Assembly: GCA_934394435.1 (NCBI GenBank)
Contig: CAKRRN010000001.1
Span: 124,001 to 188,000 of the forward strand
Reading direction: 5' to 3'
DNA: 64,000 nucleotides
Source: an uncultured Bacteroidaceae bacterium
GTDB lineage: Bacteria > Bacteroidota > Bacteroidia > Bacteroidales > Bacteroidaceae
Shown here: positions 34,452 to 44,742 of the stretch, piece after piece
Layout of the letters: each line of letters starts with the position of its first letter
Numbering within the stretch: position 1 is the first letter of the stretch
The notes under the pieces: model-generated
The model's database searches: none
Told to the model about the DNA's origin: nothing
Seen by the model: the letters and a program-made list of their open reading frames with translations, nothing else
Made by a program: the position numbers and the translations under genes

Positions 34452-35933
34452 ATGGAGACAAAGAGTCTGCTTACAACAATAGCACTTGCCCTGTCTGTTC
34501 TTGTCTTAGGGTCGTGCATGGGAAGTAGTTCCAGCGCAAATGCGACAGGAGGCGAACTGACTGGCGTGCGTGGCTCGGCTTATTCCGAACCTACGCCCTA
34601 TGGCATGGTAGCAGTTCATAAAGGTTCGTTGCGTGTCGGTATAGAAGGAAATGATTCCCTTTGGGGAACGGAGTTTCCTGTGCGTGACATCAGTGTTGAC
34701 GGTTTCTGGATGGATGAACATGAAGTGAGTAATGCCAAATATCGCCAGTTCGTCATGTGGGTGAGAGATAGCATTATACGTGAACGTCTTGCTGATCCTA
34801 ATTACGGAGGTGACGAGAGCTATAAGATTGAAGAGGACAAGGAGGGAAATCCTGTTACTCCTCATCTAAACTGGAGTAAGGCGATACCTTGGCGAAAAGC
34901 GAATGAGGAGGAGCGCAGAGCCATAGAGAGTGTATACGTGACTCATCCTATTGACGGAACAAAAATGCTTGATGCCAGTCAGATGAACTATCGGTATGAG
35001 ATTTATGACTACGCTGCTGCTGCTATGCGCAAGTATCGTCTGAATCCAGAGGAGCGTGATTTGAATACAGACCACGCGGTGGACATGAGTGATGTGATGA
35101 TAAGCAAGGATACGGCATGGATAGATGATGATGGGAAGATTGTTAGGCAGACCATTACTCGTCCATTGTCTGGACCTTGGGATTTCTTGAATACTTATAT
35201 CGTAAATGTGTATCCTGATACCACTTGTTGGGTAAATGATTTCCAGAATGCCAATAACGAGCGGTACATGAAATTGTACTTTAGCAATCCTGCTTACGAT
35301 GACTATCCTGTGGTGGGAGTGTCATGGGAACAGGCAAATGCTTTTTGTGCATGGCGTACAGACTTCTTGATGAAGGGTTTGGGAGGCTATGCCAAACAAA
35401 TACAACGTTACCGTTTGCCGACTGAGATAGAATGGGAGTTTGCTGCAAGGGGAAAAGAAGGAAATCCCTATCCATGGAAGAGCCTGGAAGTTAAAAGTGA
35501 GACAGGATGCTATTATGCAAACTTCAAACCAGACAGAGGTAATTACACTAAAGATGGTAGCTTGATAACTTCAAAATGCGGTATCTACAGTCCAAATAGT
35601 AATGGACTTTATGATATGGCTGGTAATGTGGCAGAATGGACAAGCACTGTATATACGGAAGCTGGAGTGGAGAGTATGAGTGATATGAATCCAGAGCTGA
35701 AGTATAATGCTGCGAAAGAAGATCCATACAGGTTGAAAAAGAAAAGTGTGCGTGGAGGTTCTTGGAAAGATCCCGAGAGCATGATACGATCGGCATGGCG
35801 TTCGTATGAATATCAGAACCAGCCTCGCTGCTACATCGGATTCCGCTGTGTACGCACAATGGTGAATGATAAAGGGGGAAGCCAAAAGGTAAAGGGCAGT
35901 GGCAAGAAACCTGCTTCATCGGTGCGTCGCTGA
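34452..35933 (+). CDS. porK: Type IX secretion system lipoprotein PorK/GldK
   Basis: 493 residues. A lipoprotein signal ends at LGSCMGS (Cys near 22). The rest is a formylglycine-generating-enzyme-like (SUMF1) fold, with FWMDEHEVSNAKYRQFV, VVGVSWEQANAFCAWR, YRLPTEIEWEFAARG, GLYDMAGNVAEWTS and FRCVR, which is typical of GldK/PorK. With PorN it makes the periplasmic ring under the outer membrane. A polar Lys/Ser tail follows the last motif. It is followed by porL after 61 bp. Confidence 0.95.
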   Translation: METKSLLTTIALALSVLVLGSCMGSSSSANATGGELTGVRGSAYSEPTPYGMVAVHKGSLRVGIEGNDSLWGTEFPVRDISVDGFWMDEHEVSNAKYRQFVMWVRDSIIRERLADPNYGGDESYKIEEDKEGNPVTPHLNWSKAIPWRKANEEERRAIESVYVTHPIDGTKMLDASQMNYRYEIYDYAAAAMRKYRLNPEERDLNTDHAVDMSDVMISKDTAWIDDDGKIVRQTITRPLSGPWDFLNTYIVNVYPDTTCWVNDFQNANNERYMKLYFSNPAYDDYPVVGVSWEQANAFCAWRTDFLMKGLGGYAKQIQRYRLPTEIEWEFAARGKEGNPYPWKSLEVKSETGCYYANFKPDRGNYTKDGSLITSKCGIYSPNSNGLYDMAGNVAEWTSTVYTEAGVESMSDMNPELKYNAAKEDPYRLKKKSVRGGSWKDPESMIRSAWRSYEYQNQPRCYIGFRCVRTMVNDKGGSQKVKGSGKKPASSVRR

Positions 35934-35994
35934 TAAGCATGTGCTTCCAGAGAGAAGGTAAAAAAGAAATAAACAGACATAAGCAAATAGAGAA

Positions 35995-36948
35995 ATGAAT
36001 ATAATAGCAAAAATCCAAAAGTGGATGGACTCACCTGCAGGGCAGGTCTTTATGAACTATGCATACAGTTGGGGTGCCGCTGTGGTGATTATGGGAACCC
36101 TCTTTAAACTGACTCACTTGCCTGGGGCTAATGCAATGTTGTTTGTGGGCATGGGTACTGAGGTTTTTGTGTTCTTTATTTCTGGTTTTGATAAACCTTA
36201 TGATAAAATACCTTCTGAGGAGCAGAAGACATCTTCGCAGACCGCATCTGTTGGGGGTGGTCATACAATAGTGATTCAGGGTGGAGCACAGCAGGCAGAG
36301 GCTGGGGATGATGCTCAAATTCCTGGCACGATAGTGATTGGCTCTCCTGTGGCGCAATCCCCTCTCGTAACACCGTCTGCTGTACAACCACCAGTTACTG
36401 CGGAAACCCCTTCTGTAGCAACACCTGCTGGCACGAACTCTAATAATGCTTCTCTTGATGCTGATGCACTTGCAAGTGCCACTGGTTTAAGTGCTGCTGC
36501 AGCTAACCTTGCTGCTGCAGGTCAGGCTGCGGCTCAGGCTCAGGCTGCATTAGACCAATTGCAAAATGCGGGCGCACCTGCATTAGACCCTGCTTTGACC
36601 AAAGCAACTGATCCTGCAGAGGTGGAAGAGGCTGTGAAGAATTATGCACAAGAATTGAAAGACCTAACAGAAGTACTCGGACGTGTAAAGGATCAAGCGG
36701 CACGCATGAGTACGGATAGCGAGGAGATGGAGAACCTTAATCGTACGCTCACAGGCATAGCTACCGTATATGAGTTGCAGTTGAGAAATATTAGCAAACA
36801 GGTTAGCACCATTGAGCAAATTGATGAGCAGACTCGGCGTATGGCGCAGCAGATAGAGGAACTCAACAATGTGTACGGACGTATGATAAAGGCTTTGACC
36901 GTGAATATGTCTCCCGTTCAGCCTACAAATCCTGAAGGGCAGGCATAA
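35995..36948 (+). CDS. porL: Type IX secretion motor protein PorL/GldL
   Basis: 317 residues. Two membrane segments (about 21-40 and 46-62) are joined by a short turn, with the conserved Glu of the motor in FVGMGTEVFVFFISGFD. A long Ala/Gln-rich linker (about 85-200) leads to a coiled-coil C-terminal part (about 205-305). GldL/PorL and GldM/PorM form the rotary, proton-driven motor of the T9SS. The linker is longer and more Ala-rich than usual, with repeats such as AAAANLAAAGQAAAQAQAAL. Confidence 0.95.
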   Translation: MNIIAKIQKWMDSPAGQVFMNYAYSWGAAVVIMGTLFKLTHLPGANAMLFVGMGTEVFVFFISGFDKPYDKIPSEEQKTSSQTASVGGGHTIVIQGGAQQAEAGDDAQIPGTIVIGSPVAQSPLVTPSAVQPPVTAETPSVATPAGTNSNNASLDADALASATGLSAAAANLAAAGQAAAQAQAALDQLQNAGAPALDPALTKATDPAEVEEAVKNYAQELKDLTEVLGRVKDQAARMSTDSEEMENLNRTLTGIATVYELQLRNISKQVSTIEQIDEQTRRMAQQIEELNNVYGRMIKALTVNMSPVQPTNPEGQA

Positions 36949-37003
36949 GCTCCTACGCGCGTATATAAGTAAATGTATAGATAGAAAACAAGGCTCAAGC
37001 AAT

Positions 37004-38569
37004 ATGCCAATAAAGAAGAAAAGGATTTCGCCTCGTCAGAAGATGATCAATCTGATGTACGTTGTCTTGATGGCCATGTTGGCACTTAATGTGTCAAGCG
37101 ACGTGCTGAATGGTTTTTCGTTAGTGTCTGATGGTCTGAGCCAGTCCACACAGAGTGCTAGTCAAGTAAACGAAGGCATATATAAAACCTTCGAACAGCA
37201 GATGAAAGCCAACCCCGAAAAAGTTCGTGTATGGTATCAGAGGGCACAACATGTACGTAATATGAGTGATTCGCTCTATAATCTTGCAGAAGAACTCAAG
37301 GTAGCTATTGTGAAGAAAAGCGATGGTAAGGAAGGGGATGTGAATAATATCAAAAACAGAGAGGATCTGGAAGCTAGCACCCAAGTGATGCTGGCACCTG
37401 GAAAGGGACGAGGAAAAGCGCTCTTCAATGCTATCAATCGTTATCGTGACCAGGTCGTGAAGATGGTCGCAGACAAGCAACAACGCCAGATTATAAGTGC
37501 AAGCTTATCAACAGATGTGCCTGTCAAGGCAACAACCTTGGGCAAGAACTGGCAGGAATATATGTTTGAGAATATGCCCACGGCAGCTGCCGTCACACTA
37601 CTTACCAAGTTGCAGAATGATGTTCGTTATGCAGAAGGTGAAGTTTTGCATGGGTTGATAAATAATGTGGACGTGAAGGATATTCGTGTGAACCAATTGA
37701 ATGCGTATGTTATTCCTTCATCGCAAACCGTCGTGCAGGGAGGACGCTTTAGTGCCCAGATAATAATGGCAGCCGTTGATACTACTCGCCGACCTACTAT
37801 TTATGTGGGTGGTCAACGTATATCCAGCGATCATGGACTCTATGAAACCGTGTGCAATCGTACTGGTGATTTTACTTTGAATGGATATATCGAGATGCTC
37901 AATGGGTCAGGAGAGACCGTTCGCCGAGATTTCCAACAGAAGTATACAGTGGTGGCACCCAGTGCAACAGTAAGTGCAGACATCATGAATGTTCTTTATG
38001 CAGGATATGAAAACCCTATGAGTGTTAGTGTGCCGGGTGTGGCTACTAATAAGCTTCGTGTGAGTATGACTGGAGGAAACCTCATTCCTAAGGGAGAAGG
38101 TAAGTATATTGCCAAACCAACTGAAGTGGGAGGCCAAGCAGTGATAACTGTGAGTGCCGAGAACGAAGGGCGTATCCAAGAGATGGGAAAGTTTAATTTC
38201 CGTGTGCGTAAGTTACCAGACCCCACAGCCTTTATTGCTTATTCAGATGCTAGCGGAGCAGAAAGTCATTTTCGCGGTGGATCGCTTAGTAAACAGGTGC
38301 TCATGAATACGCCAGGATTAGGAGCTGCTATTGATGATGGGCTACTGAATATCGCCTTCCGCGTACAGAGCTTTGAAACTGTTTTTTATGATGCGATGGG
38401 TAATGCGGTTCCTTACAAGAGTCAAGGTGCGAATTTCTCTGACCAGCAGAAAGGTCAAATGCGCACTCTCTCGCGTAATAAACGTTTCTATATTACGAAT
38501 ATACATGCCACGGGTCCTGATGGAATAGAACGAGCCCTAAGTGGAGCTATGGAAATAATTGTCAAGTAA
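37004..38569 (+). CDS. porM: Type IX secretion motor protein PorM/GldM
   Basis: 521 residues. The N-terminus RISPRQKMINLMYVVLMAML with one membrane helix is the signature of GldM/PorM, followed by four periplasmic domains that span the periplasm to reach PorK/N. The first is helical (about 40-215) and the rest are beta-sandwich (about 220-521). It drives secretion as the stalk of the PorL-PorM motor. The start lies 55 bp after porL. Confidence 0.95.
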   Translation: MPIKKKRISPRQKMINLMYVVLMAMLALNVSSDVLNGFSLVSDGLSQSTQSASQVNEGIYKTFEQQMKANPEKVRVWYQRAQHVRNMSDSLYNLAEELKVAIVKKSDGKEGDVNNIKNREDLEASTQVMLAPGKGRGKALFNAINRYRDQVVKMVADKQQRQIISASLSTDVPVKATTLGKNWQEYMFENMPTAAAVTLLTKLQNDVRYAEGEVLHGLINNVDVKDIRVNQLNAYVIPSSQTVVQGGRFSAQIIMAAVDTTRRPTIYVGGQRISSDHGLYETVCNRTGDFTLNGYIEMLNGSGETVRRDFQQKYTVVAPSATVSADIMNVLYAGYENPMSVSVPGVATNKLRVSMTGGNLIPKGEGKYIAKPTEVGGQAVITVSAENEGRIQEMGKFNFRVRKLPDPTAFIAYSDASGAESHFRGGSLSKQVLMNTPGLGAAIDDGLLNIAFRVQSFETVFYDAMGNAVPYKSQGANFSDQQKGQMRTLSRNKRFYITNIHATGPDGIERALSGAMEIIVK

Positions 38570-38597
38570 ACTAATTATATATATTATAATGTATAAT

Positions 38598-39653
38598 ATG
38601 AAACGTATATCTCTATTCTTCACCATAGCTGCTTTGGCTATAGGTATGGCAAATGCACAGCCTGCCAAGCGACGTGTCACTAAGGCAAATGGTACAGGTG
38701 AGAATACTGAAGTGCAAAGGAAGAGCACGGATCGTGCCTCCATGCAGTTTCCAACGTCTGCCTCTATGCCAGAGGATGTTGTCTGGAAACGTGATATATA
38801 TCGACAACTTGACCTTACAAAGGACAAAAATGCTCCACTTTATTATCCAGTAGAGCCTCAGGGCAAGCAGGTAAACCTCTTTACCTATCTCTTTAGGCTT
38901 ATTCTTACAGGGCGTGTATCAGCTTATACTTATAAGTTGGATGGAAATGAGTCTTTTGATGCCAAAGACAAGTTGGCGGTGAAGGATATGCTCGAACGTT
39001 ATGGTATATATTACGAGGAGAAAGATGGTAAGTTGCAAGTGGCAGACAGTGATGTGCCCAGCGCGGAAGCAACACGTTATTATCTGAAGGAAAGCGTATA
39101 TTTGGACCAGCGTACAGGCTCATTTAGTACTGCGGTGACGGCACTTTGTCCTGTGTTGATGCGTGGTGCTGATGAATTTTCTACAGATGCTACTCCATAT
39201 CCTCTTTTTTGGGTGAAATATAGTGATGTGGCTCCTTGGCTGTCTCGCCTACCGGTAATGGCAAGTAATCTGAACAATGTCTCCAACATGACGGCTGATG
39301 ACTATTTTACTTTGAACCGTTACGAGGGTAAGATATATAAGACTAATAATCTACAGGGTAGAGTATTGGCAAATTATTGCCCGACAGATAGTGCTATGCA
39401 ATATGAGCAGAAGAAGATAGAAAAGCAGTTGACGGACTTCGAAGAAGTCGTATGGGGACATCGTGCAGACTCTACAGACAGCGTTTCGGCCGCAGTCCCA
39501 AAGTCTGAGAAGGTTAAAAAGAGCACTCGTAAGTCAGAGACCAGTGTGTCATCGGGCGGTAGTCGCAGACGTTCTTCTGGAAGTTCAAAGGAACAGAAAG
39601 TAAAGAGTGAGAGTAGTGCGCCTCGCGTAAGTGCTCGTCGCCAGAGGAGATAG
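38598..39653 (+). CDS. porN: Type IX secretion ring protein PorN/GldN
   Basis: 351 residues from the ATG at 38598, which starts a normal signal peptide (MKRISLFFTIAALAIGMANA). A start at 38559 would overlap porM and put 13 extra residues before the signal, so it is less likely. GldN/PorN features include DVVWKRDIYRQLDLTKDKNAPLYYP in part and NLFTYLFRLI. A Ser/Lys/Arg-rich low-complexity tail (about 300-351) is unlike the compact domain and may be flexible. PorN forms the periplasmic ring with PorK. It closes the operon. Confidence 0.93.
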   Translation: MKRISLFFTIAALAIGMANAQPAKRRVTKANGTGENTEVQRKSTDRASMQFPTSASMPEDVVWKRDIYRQLDLTKDKNAPLYYPVEPQGKQVNLFTYLFRLILTGRVSAYTYKLDGNESFDAKDKLAVKDMLERYGIYYEEKDGKLQVADSDVPSAEATRYYLKESVYLDQRTGSFSTAVTALCPVLMRGADEFSTDATPYPLFWVKYSDVAPWLSRLPVMASNLNNVSNMTADDYFTLNRYEGKIYKTNNLQGRVLANYCPTDSAMQYEQKKIEKQLTDFEEVVWGHRADSTDSVSAAVPKSEKVKKSTRKSETSVSSGGSRRRSSGSSKEQKVKSESSAPRVSARRQRR

Positions 39654-39694
39654 GTGTTCCTGTAATGTGTCTTTTGCTTATTGAAAATCAAATT

Positions 39695-39724
39695 TCTGAC
39701 CCTGGCCTTATCGTTGGGGTCAGA
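39695..39724. terminator. Hairpin at the end of the T9SS operon
   Basis: TCTGACCC pairs with GGGTCAGA around a 14-nt loop, 42 bp after the porN stop. No long T-run follows, so termination strength is uncertain. The priA start is 31 bp downstream. Confidence 0.5.
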
Positions 39725-39754
39725 TGTGTCTTATAGTATCTCGTACAAAATCAT

Positions 39755-42226
39755 ATGTCACAGTATGCAGATGTAGTACTTCCTTTACCTGTGGACGAAT
39801 TGTTTACTTATTCTCTTCCCATAGCCATGCAAGAACGACTACAGGTGGGGTGCAGGGTGATAGTTCCTTTTGGGAGTCGTAAGATGTACAGTGCCATCGT
39901 AGTACGTCTGCATGATAACAGACCCAGCTATTCCACCAAGGAGGTGATAGAATTGGTAGAGAATACACCTTTGGTCCTGCCCAGCCAGTTGCGCCTTTGG
40001 TATTGGATCGCAGATTATTACCTGTGTACTTTGGGGGATGTTTATAAGGCCGCCTTACCTTCTGGTCTGAAACTTGAGAGTGAAAGTAGCGTGATGTACG
40101 TTGATGATTTTTCAGAAACGGAAAGTCTTACTCCTACGGAAAAGAGAATTGTGGAACTTCTGGAAGAAGAATCTGTACAAACGTTGGTTTCCCTTCAGAA
40201 GAAAACGGGGCTTTCTTCTATTCTGAATGTGGTGAATCGTCTACTTCTCAAGGGAGCCGTACGCATGAAGGAAGATGTACGTCGTACCTATAAACCGCGC
40301 ACACTACCTTGTGTACGACTGACAAAGGATTTCTTTGAAGAATCTGTTTTACGCAATTTCTTTTTCTCCCTTCCAAAGAATAGTAAACAACGAGGCTTGC
40401 TCGAACATTATATGCACCTGTCTTCTACTGGTGCAGCACAGGTATTGCAGAATTATTCTCTTCTGAAGGATGTAACTCGCGATGAGCTTTTGCAAGAAAA
40501 CACTTACAGTCCTTCAACATTGAATACCTTGAGAAAGAAAGGTGTTCTTGAGGTGTGGCAGAAGCCAGTCGGACGACTTTCGGAGAGCAACTTGCCTACG
40601 GATTTGGTGATGCATCCTCTAAGCTCTGCACAGCAAATAGCAATGGAGCAGATGGAGGAGCAATGGTTACAGAAGGATGTCTGCTTGTTGCACGGAGTTA
40701 CGGGAAGCGGAAAGACAGAGGTTTATATACATTTGATTCAGGAATATATAAGCCAGGGCAAGCAGGTACTCTATATGTTGCCAGAGATTGTACTTACCAC
40801 GCAGTTGACGGAGCGTCTGAAACGTGTGTTTGGTGATAGGTTAGGTGTCTATCATTCTCGGTATCCAGATGCCGAACGCGTGGAGGTGTATAAGAAAATG
40901 CTTTCTGATAACCCCTATGATATTATAGTAGGAGTACGTAGCAGTATCTTCTTGCCTTTTAGAAAACTGGGGATGGTGATAGTGGATGAGGAGCATGAAA
41001 CCAGTTTTAAGCAGCAAGATCCTGCACCTCGTTATCATGCTCGTAATGCGGCTCTGGTGTTGGCTTCTCAATTGGGAGCTAAGACCTTGTTGGGTACAGC
41101 TACTCCCAGTTTAGAGACTTATCGGAATGCTGTGTCTGGTAAATATGGGTTGGTCAGCCTCGCTACGCGTTATCGCGATGCCAGGTTACCTTCCATACGG
41201 GTGGTAGATGTAAAAGAGATGCGACGCAAACGGCTTATGTCAGGTCCATTTTCTCCCCAGTTACTCGAAGCGATGCGGGATGCTTTGTCGCACAGACGTC
41301 AGGTAATTCTCTTTCAGAACCGAAGGGGGTATTCCCCAGTAATGGAGTGTCATGTGTGCGGATGGACTCCACGGTGTGAGAAGTGTGATGTGAGCCTTAC
41401 CTACCATCAGCGTCTGCGTCAGATGGTTTGCCATTATTGTGGTACTCCGTATCCCGTACCCATGCAATGTCCAAATTGCGAAAGTAAGGAAATGCGCAAC
41501 GTGGGGTATGGCACGGAACGCATTGAAGACCAACTCAAACAATTGTTGCCAGAGGCACGTGTCGCACGTATGGATTTGGATACGACTCGCAGCCGACTGG
41601 CATATGAGCAAATTCTACAGGACTTTCAGCACGGTAAGACTGATGTGCTGATAGGAACGCAAATGGTGACGAAAGGGTTGGATTTTGAACGTGTTAGTGT
41701 GGTGGGTATATTGGATGCAGATGGGATGTTGAGCCAGCCAGACTTTCGTAGTCACGAACGTGCCTTCCAGCTGATGGAGCAGGTGGCTGGGCGTGCAGGA
41801 AGGAAAGATACACAGGGCTATGTGATTCTTCAGACACGCAATATCCAGTCGCCCGTAGTGCAACAGGTGGTGGCTCATGATTATCAAGCCATGTTTAAGA
41901 TGCAGATGCAGGAGCGTGAGCTTTTCAATTATCCTCCATGCTGTCATTTGGTGAGTGTTTATCTTAAGCATCGTGACGAGCGTGTTGTTGATGCTCTTGG
42001 TAGAGATATGGCGCAATTGGCTAGACGTAGTTTCGGAGAACGTGTGTTGGGGCCGGATACACCTCCTGTTTCACGTGTCCAGTTGATGTATATTCGCAAG
42101 TTGCTTGTCAAGATAGAGCTTACCGCCTCCATGAGCCAGGCGCGAGATTGCTTGAAGCAGATTCAAAAGTATCTGCTTGCACAGCCTCAGTATAAGAGCG
42201 CGCAGGTGTATTATGATGTGGACTAA
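39755..42226 (+). CDS. priA: Primosomal protein N' (replication restart helicase PriA)
   Basis: 823 residues. An N-terminal DNA-binding domain (about 1-105) is followed by the DEAD-like helicase part with Walker A GVTGSGKTEVYIH, the box DEEHETSFKQ, and TPSLETY. Paired CXXC zinc sites (CHVCGWTPRCEKC, CHYCGTPYP, CPNCES) lie at about 530-575, and the C-terminal helicase motifs include GTQMVTKGLDFE and QVAGRAGR. PriA reloads the replisome at stalled forks. The gene is not near other replication genes here. It is followed closely by a small membrane protein gene. Confidence 0.97.
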   Translation: MSQYADVVLPLPVDELFTYSLPIAMQERLQVGCRVIVPFGSRKMYSAIVVRLHDNRPSYSTKEVIELVENTPLVLPSQLRLWYWIADYYLCTLGDVYKAALPSGLKLESESSVMYVDDFSETESLTPTEKRIVELLEEESVQTLVSLQKKTGLSSILNVVNRLLLKGAVRMKEDVRRTYKPRTLPCVRLTKDFFEESVLRNFFFSLPKNSKQRGLLEHYMHLSSTGAAQVLQNYSLLKDVTRDELLQENTYSPSTLNTLRKKGVLEVWQKPVGRLSESNLPTDLVMHPLSSAQQIAMEQMEEQWLQKDVCLLHGVTGSGKTEVYIHLIQEYISQGKQVLYMLPEIVLTTQLTERLKRVFGDRLGVYHSRYPDAERVEVYKKMLSDNPYDIIVGVRSSIFLPFRKLGMVIVDEEHETSFKQQDPAPRYHARNAALVLASQLGAKTLLGTATPSLETYRNAVSGKYGLVSLATRYRDARLPSIRVVDVKEMRRKRLMSGPFSPQLLEAMRDALSHRRQVILFQNRRGYSPVMECHVCGWTPRCEKCDVSLTYHQRLRQMVCHYCGTPYPVPMQCPNCESKEMRNVGYGTERIEDQLKQLLPEARVARMDLDTTRSRLAYEQILQDFQHGKTDVLIGTQMVTKGLDFERVSVVGILDADGMLSQPDFRSHERAFQLMEQVAGRAGRKDTQGYVILQTRNIQSPVVQQVVAHDYQAMFKMQMQERELFNYPPCCHLVSVYLKHRDERVVDALGRDMAQLARRSFGERVLGPDTPPVSRVQLMYIRKLLVKIELTASMSQARDCLKQIQKYLLAQPQYKSAQVYYDVD

Positions 42227-42283
42227 GTGAGAATAATAGGGCATTATATTTTCCTTTTAGGTTACAATAACATAAATCTGATT

Positions 42284-42580
42284 ATGATGGAATTTCTTCT
42301 TCCCTGTGGAGTGGCTCTTGCCTATGGAATAGCCTTTATTTTTGCGTCTGCATTCTATGATAGTTCTTTGCGGAAACTTATGCACTCCCGAAGGAAAAGA
42401 GTAAGGAATGTGATGCTTTTGGCTTTCGTGCACAGCATTCTACTTTTGGCATTGATGTGCTGGCTTCCTCTGTATGTGAGGTACATTATTCCTTTAGCGA
42501 TTTGTCTGCCACTTGCGCTGTACAGAATCGCATGTGCGGATAAGGGGGCTACCGATTCCTGGAAAAAACGTAAGAAGTGA
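42284..42580 (+). CDS. Small membrane protein, unknown
   Basis: 98 residues from the ATG at 42284; the frame is open from a GTG at 42227, but that start touches the priA stop and adds a non-conserved stretch. Two or three membrane helices (about 5-24, 42-60 and 64-82) are separated by a basic loop (LRKLMHSRRKRVRN), and a basic tail follows. No family was recognised. It converges on the PgpH-like gene with a 9-bp gap. Confidence 0.55.
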   Translation: MMEFLLPCGVALAYGIAFIFASAFYDSSLRKLMHSRRKRVRNVMLLAFVHSILLLALMCWLPLYVRYIIPLAICLPLALYRIACADKGATDSWKKRKK

Positions 42581-42589
42581 CCTCCTTCT

Positions 42590-44695
42590 TTATAGAGAAG
42601 TGTGTTCTGCTTTGTCTGATACGTTTTCTTGCCTCTTTACTTCATCTGGGTATTGCACTCGGGTGTGATAGATGGTTTTGAGTTTGGACTTGAACACTTC
42701 TTTGGCAATCTCTATCTCGCGGAAGGTGATGGGGCACATCTTGAAGTAGCCCTCTTTTACCTGTCCATCGATAATCTTCTCTACCAGTGCGCTTACGCTT
42801 TCCTCTGTGTATTCGGGAAGGCTTCTGGATGCAGCTTCTACCGCGTCTGCCATCATTAGGATGGCTTGTTCCAATGTGCTTGGGTTCGGACCAGGATAGG
42901 TGAAGAGTTTTGGGTCGGGCTCGCGGTCTGGGTATTTGTTTTTGTAAGAAATGTAGAAGTATTTGGCCATGCTCGTGCCATGGTGGGTGGCAATAAAGTC
43001 CTTCACCGCTTTGGGCAGTTTGTATTTGTCTGCCAATTTTAGTCCGTCTGCCACATGGCGTATGATTATCTGTGCGCTTTTCTCCAGAGGCAACCCATCG
43101 TGAGGGTTTATGCCAGACTGGTTTTCTGTAAAGAATACGGGATTTTCCAGTTTGCCTATGTCGTGGTACAATGCTCCTGTTCGTACCAATTGGCTTTTAG
43201 CCATCAGATTATTCGCAACCTCTGCAGCCAGATTTGCCACCTGCATGCTGTGCTGGAAAGTGCCAGGAGCCTCTTCAGAGAGACGTCTCAGTACAGTATT
43301 GTTGATGTTTGACAGCTCTACCAGAGTTACGTTGGAGGTAAATCCGAAGATTCGCTCTACGGGTATAAGCAGCAGATAGGAAATCATAGACAATACGCCA
43401 GCGATGGTCAGGTAAATGTACGTCCATTTATCTAATCCGTCTCTGCTCGTAGCATTGCCGTGTATGATGTCCATGCATAGGTAAGCTGCAAGTGATACTG
43501 CTGTTACGGCAATGGCAGCTCTTAATAGGTCCGAACGCTGGTTGAGTTGTCGCAGACTATATATTGCCACCAGTCCAGCCAGGGATTCTGTGACGATGAA
43601 CTCGAAGGGATGGTGCAATGAAACGGCGCAGGTGAGCAACATGATGACGTGCGTGATGAAAGCCGTGCGTGAGTCCATGAATATGCGCACGAAGATGGGT
43701 AGAATACAATAAGGTATTACGTATACGCTCATGAGTGAGTGCTTCATCAGGGCAAACGTCATCAATGGGAAAATCAGAGACATAGCCATGATGAGGGCAA
43801 CGGTCTGAGTGCTGTCAAGATAGTCGCTACGAAACTGCTGGAAGTATCCGAAAAGCATCAGCACCATTAGAGTTGCATAGAATGCTTGACCTGTGACGAG
43901 AGTCACGCGTTCAGATGTGCTTTTGGCACGTTCCTGTTCGTGGCGTTCGTATGATTTCAATACGCAGAACGTGTAGTTGTCCACGATTTGTCCTCTGTCC
44001 ACGATCTTTTGACCCACTTGCACTTGTCCCATGTATGGAACCAACGTGTTGTCTACCTCCTGCCGTTGCTGTTGCGACTTTATGGCATCGTGTTTTAGGT
44101 TGGGATGAATGTATAGGGAGAGGTTACACCGAGCCAGAGAACTATGGTTGAAGCGCGTACTGTCCTCCTCTGTCATCATATATTCATATGCGGTCTTCTC
44201 TGTGAAAACCTGTTTTACGGCTCTGGTATTGGCTTCGTTTTGCCAGAATACACGAATGATAGTTGTCTTCTCTTGCTGCAACTGATCATAGTCCTCTGCC
44301 TCCATCACCCCCCGCTGGTATACTTCAGAGAGTTTTTTCAGCAAGTGAGCCAGATAGTAGTGAGGCACAGGGCCTTTGGGCTGCAACTCGAATCCGTGCC
44401 GTAAGGCCGCTGTTTGTGAGTCTCTTACGGCTGGGTCCTGCTGGAAGTATGGCTCATAGAATTTATGCAGACTGTCGCGTTCTCGGCTGAGTATCTCTTC
44501 AGGCTTGAATACGGGAAAACTGTCCTCTGCTATCAAGGGGGCATCGTCCCATGGTTCTCCCTTTTTGTAATTAAGGTCGTTGACGGTATTTTTGGGCATC
44601 GCTATGGTCAGAATGACTATCGATGCCAAGATGGTAATGCCCCTTAGGATAATCTCTTTGGGTGTTAAGTGTCGTCTGTGGTTGAATCTGCTCAT
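42590..44695 (-). CDS. pgpH: PgpH-like c-di-AMP phosphodiesterase (7TM-HD protein)
   Basis: 701 residues. One N-terminal membrane segment precedes an extracytoplasmic 7TMR-HDED domain (about 40-275), then about seven helices (about 280-455), and a C-terminal HD domain with GALYHDIGKLENP (HD motif) and FIATHHGT. This is the PgpH arrangement. Known members cut cyclic di-AMP to pApA and so control turgor and cell-wall balance. A -7 box TATTTTTG lies at complement 44743-44750. The gene runs opposite to gltX. Confidence 0.93.
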   Translation of the reverse strand: MSRFNHRRHLTPKEIILRGITILASIVILTIAMPKNTVNDLNYKKGEPWDDAPLIAEDSFPVFKPEEILSRERDSLHKFYEPYFQQDPAVRDSQTAALRHGFELQPKGPVPHYYLAHLLKKLSEVYQRGVMEAEDYDQLQQEKTTIIRVFWQNEANTRAVKQVFTEKTAYEYMMTEEDSTRFNHSSLARCNLSLYIHPNLKHDAIKSQQQRQEVDNTLVPYMGQVQVGQKIVDRGQIVDNYTFCVLKSYERHEQERAKSTSERVTLVTGQAFYATLMVLMLFGYFQQFRSDYLDSTQTVALIMAMSLIFPLMTFALMKHSLMSVYVIPYCILPIFVRIFMDSRTAFITHVIMLLTCAVSLHHPFEFIVTESLAGLVAIYSLRQLNQRSDLLRAAIAVTAVSLAAYLCMDIIHGNATSRDGLDKWTYIYLTIAGVLSMISYLLLIPVERIFGFTSNVTLVELSNINNTVLRRLSEEAPGTFQHSMQVANLAAEVANNLMAKSQLVRTGALYHDIGKLENPVFFTENQSGINPHDGLPLEKSAQIIIRHVADGLKLADKYKLPKAVKDFIATHHGTSMAKYFYISYKNKYPDREPDPKLFTYPGPNPSTLEQAILMMADAVEAASRSLPEYTEESVSALVEKIIDGQVKEGYFKMCPITFREIEIAKEVFKSKLKTIYHTRVQYPDEVKRQENVSDKAEHTSL

Positions 44696-44742
44696 ACTTA
44701 ATGGTGTTTGTGTGTGACGAAGCCCACACTCCTTGCTTCATG

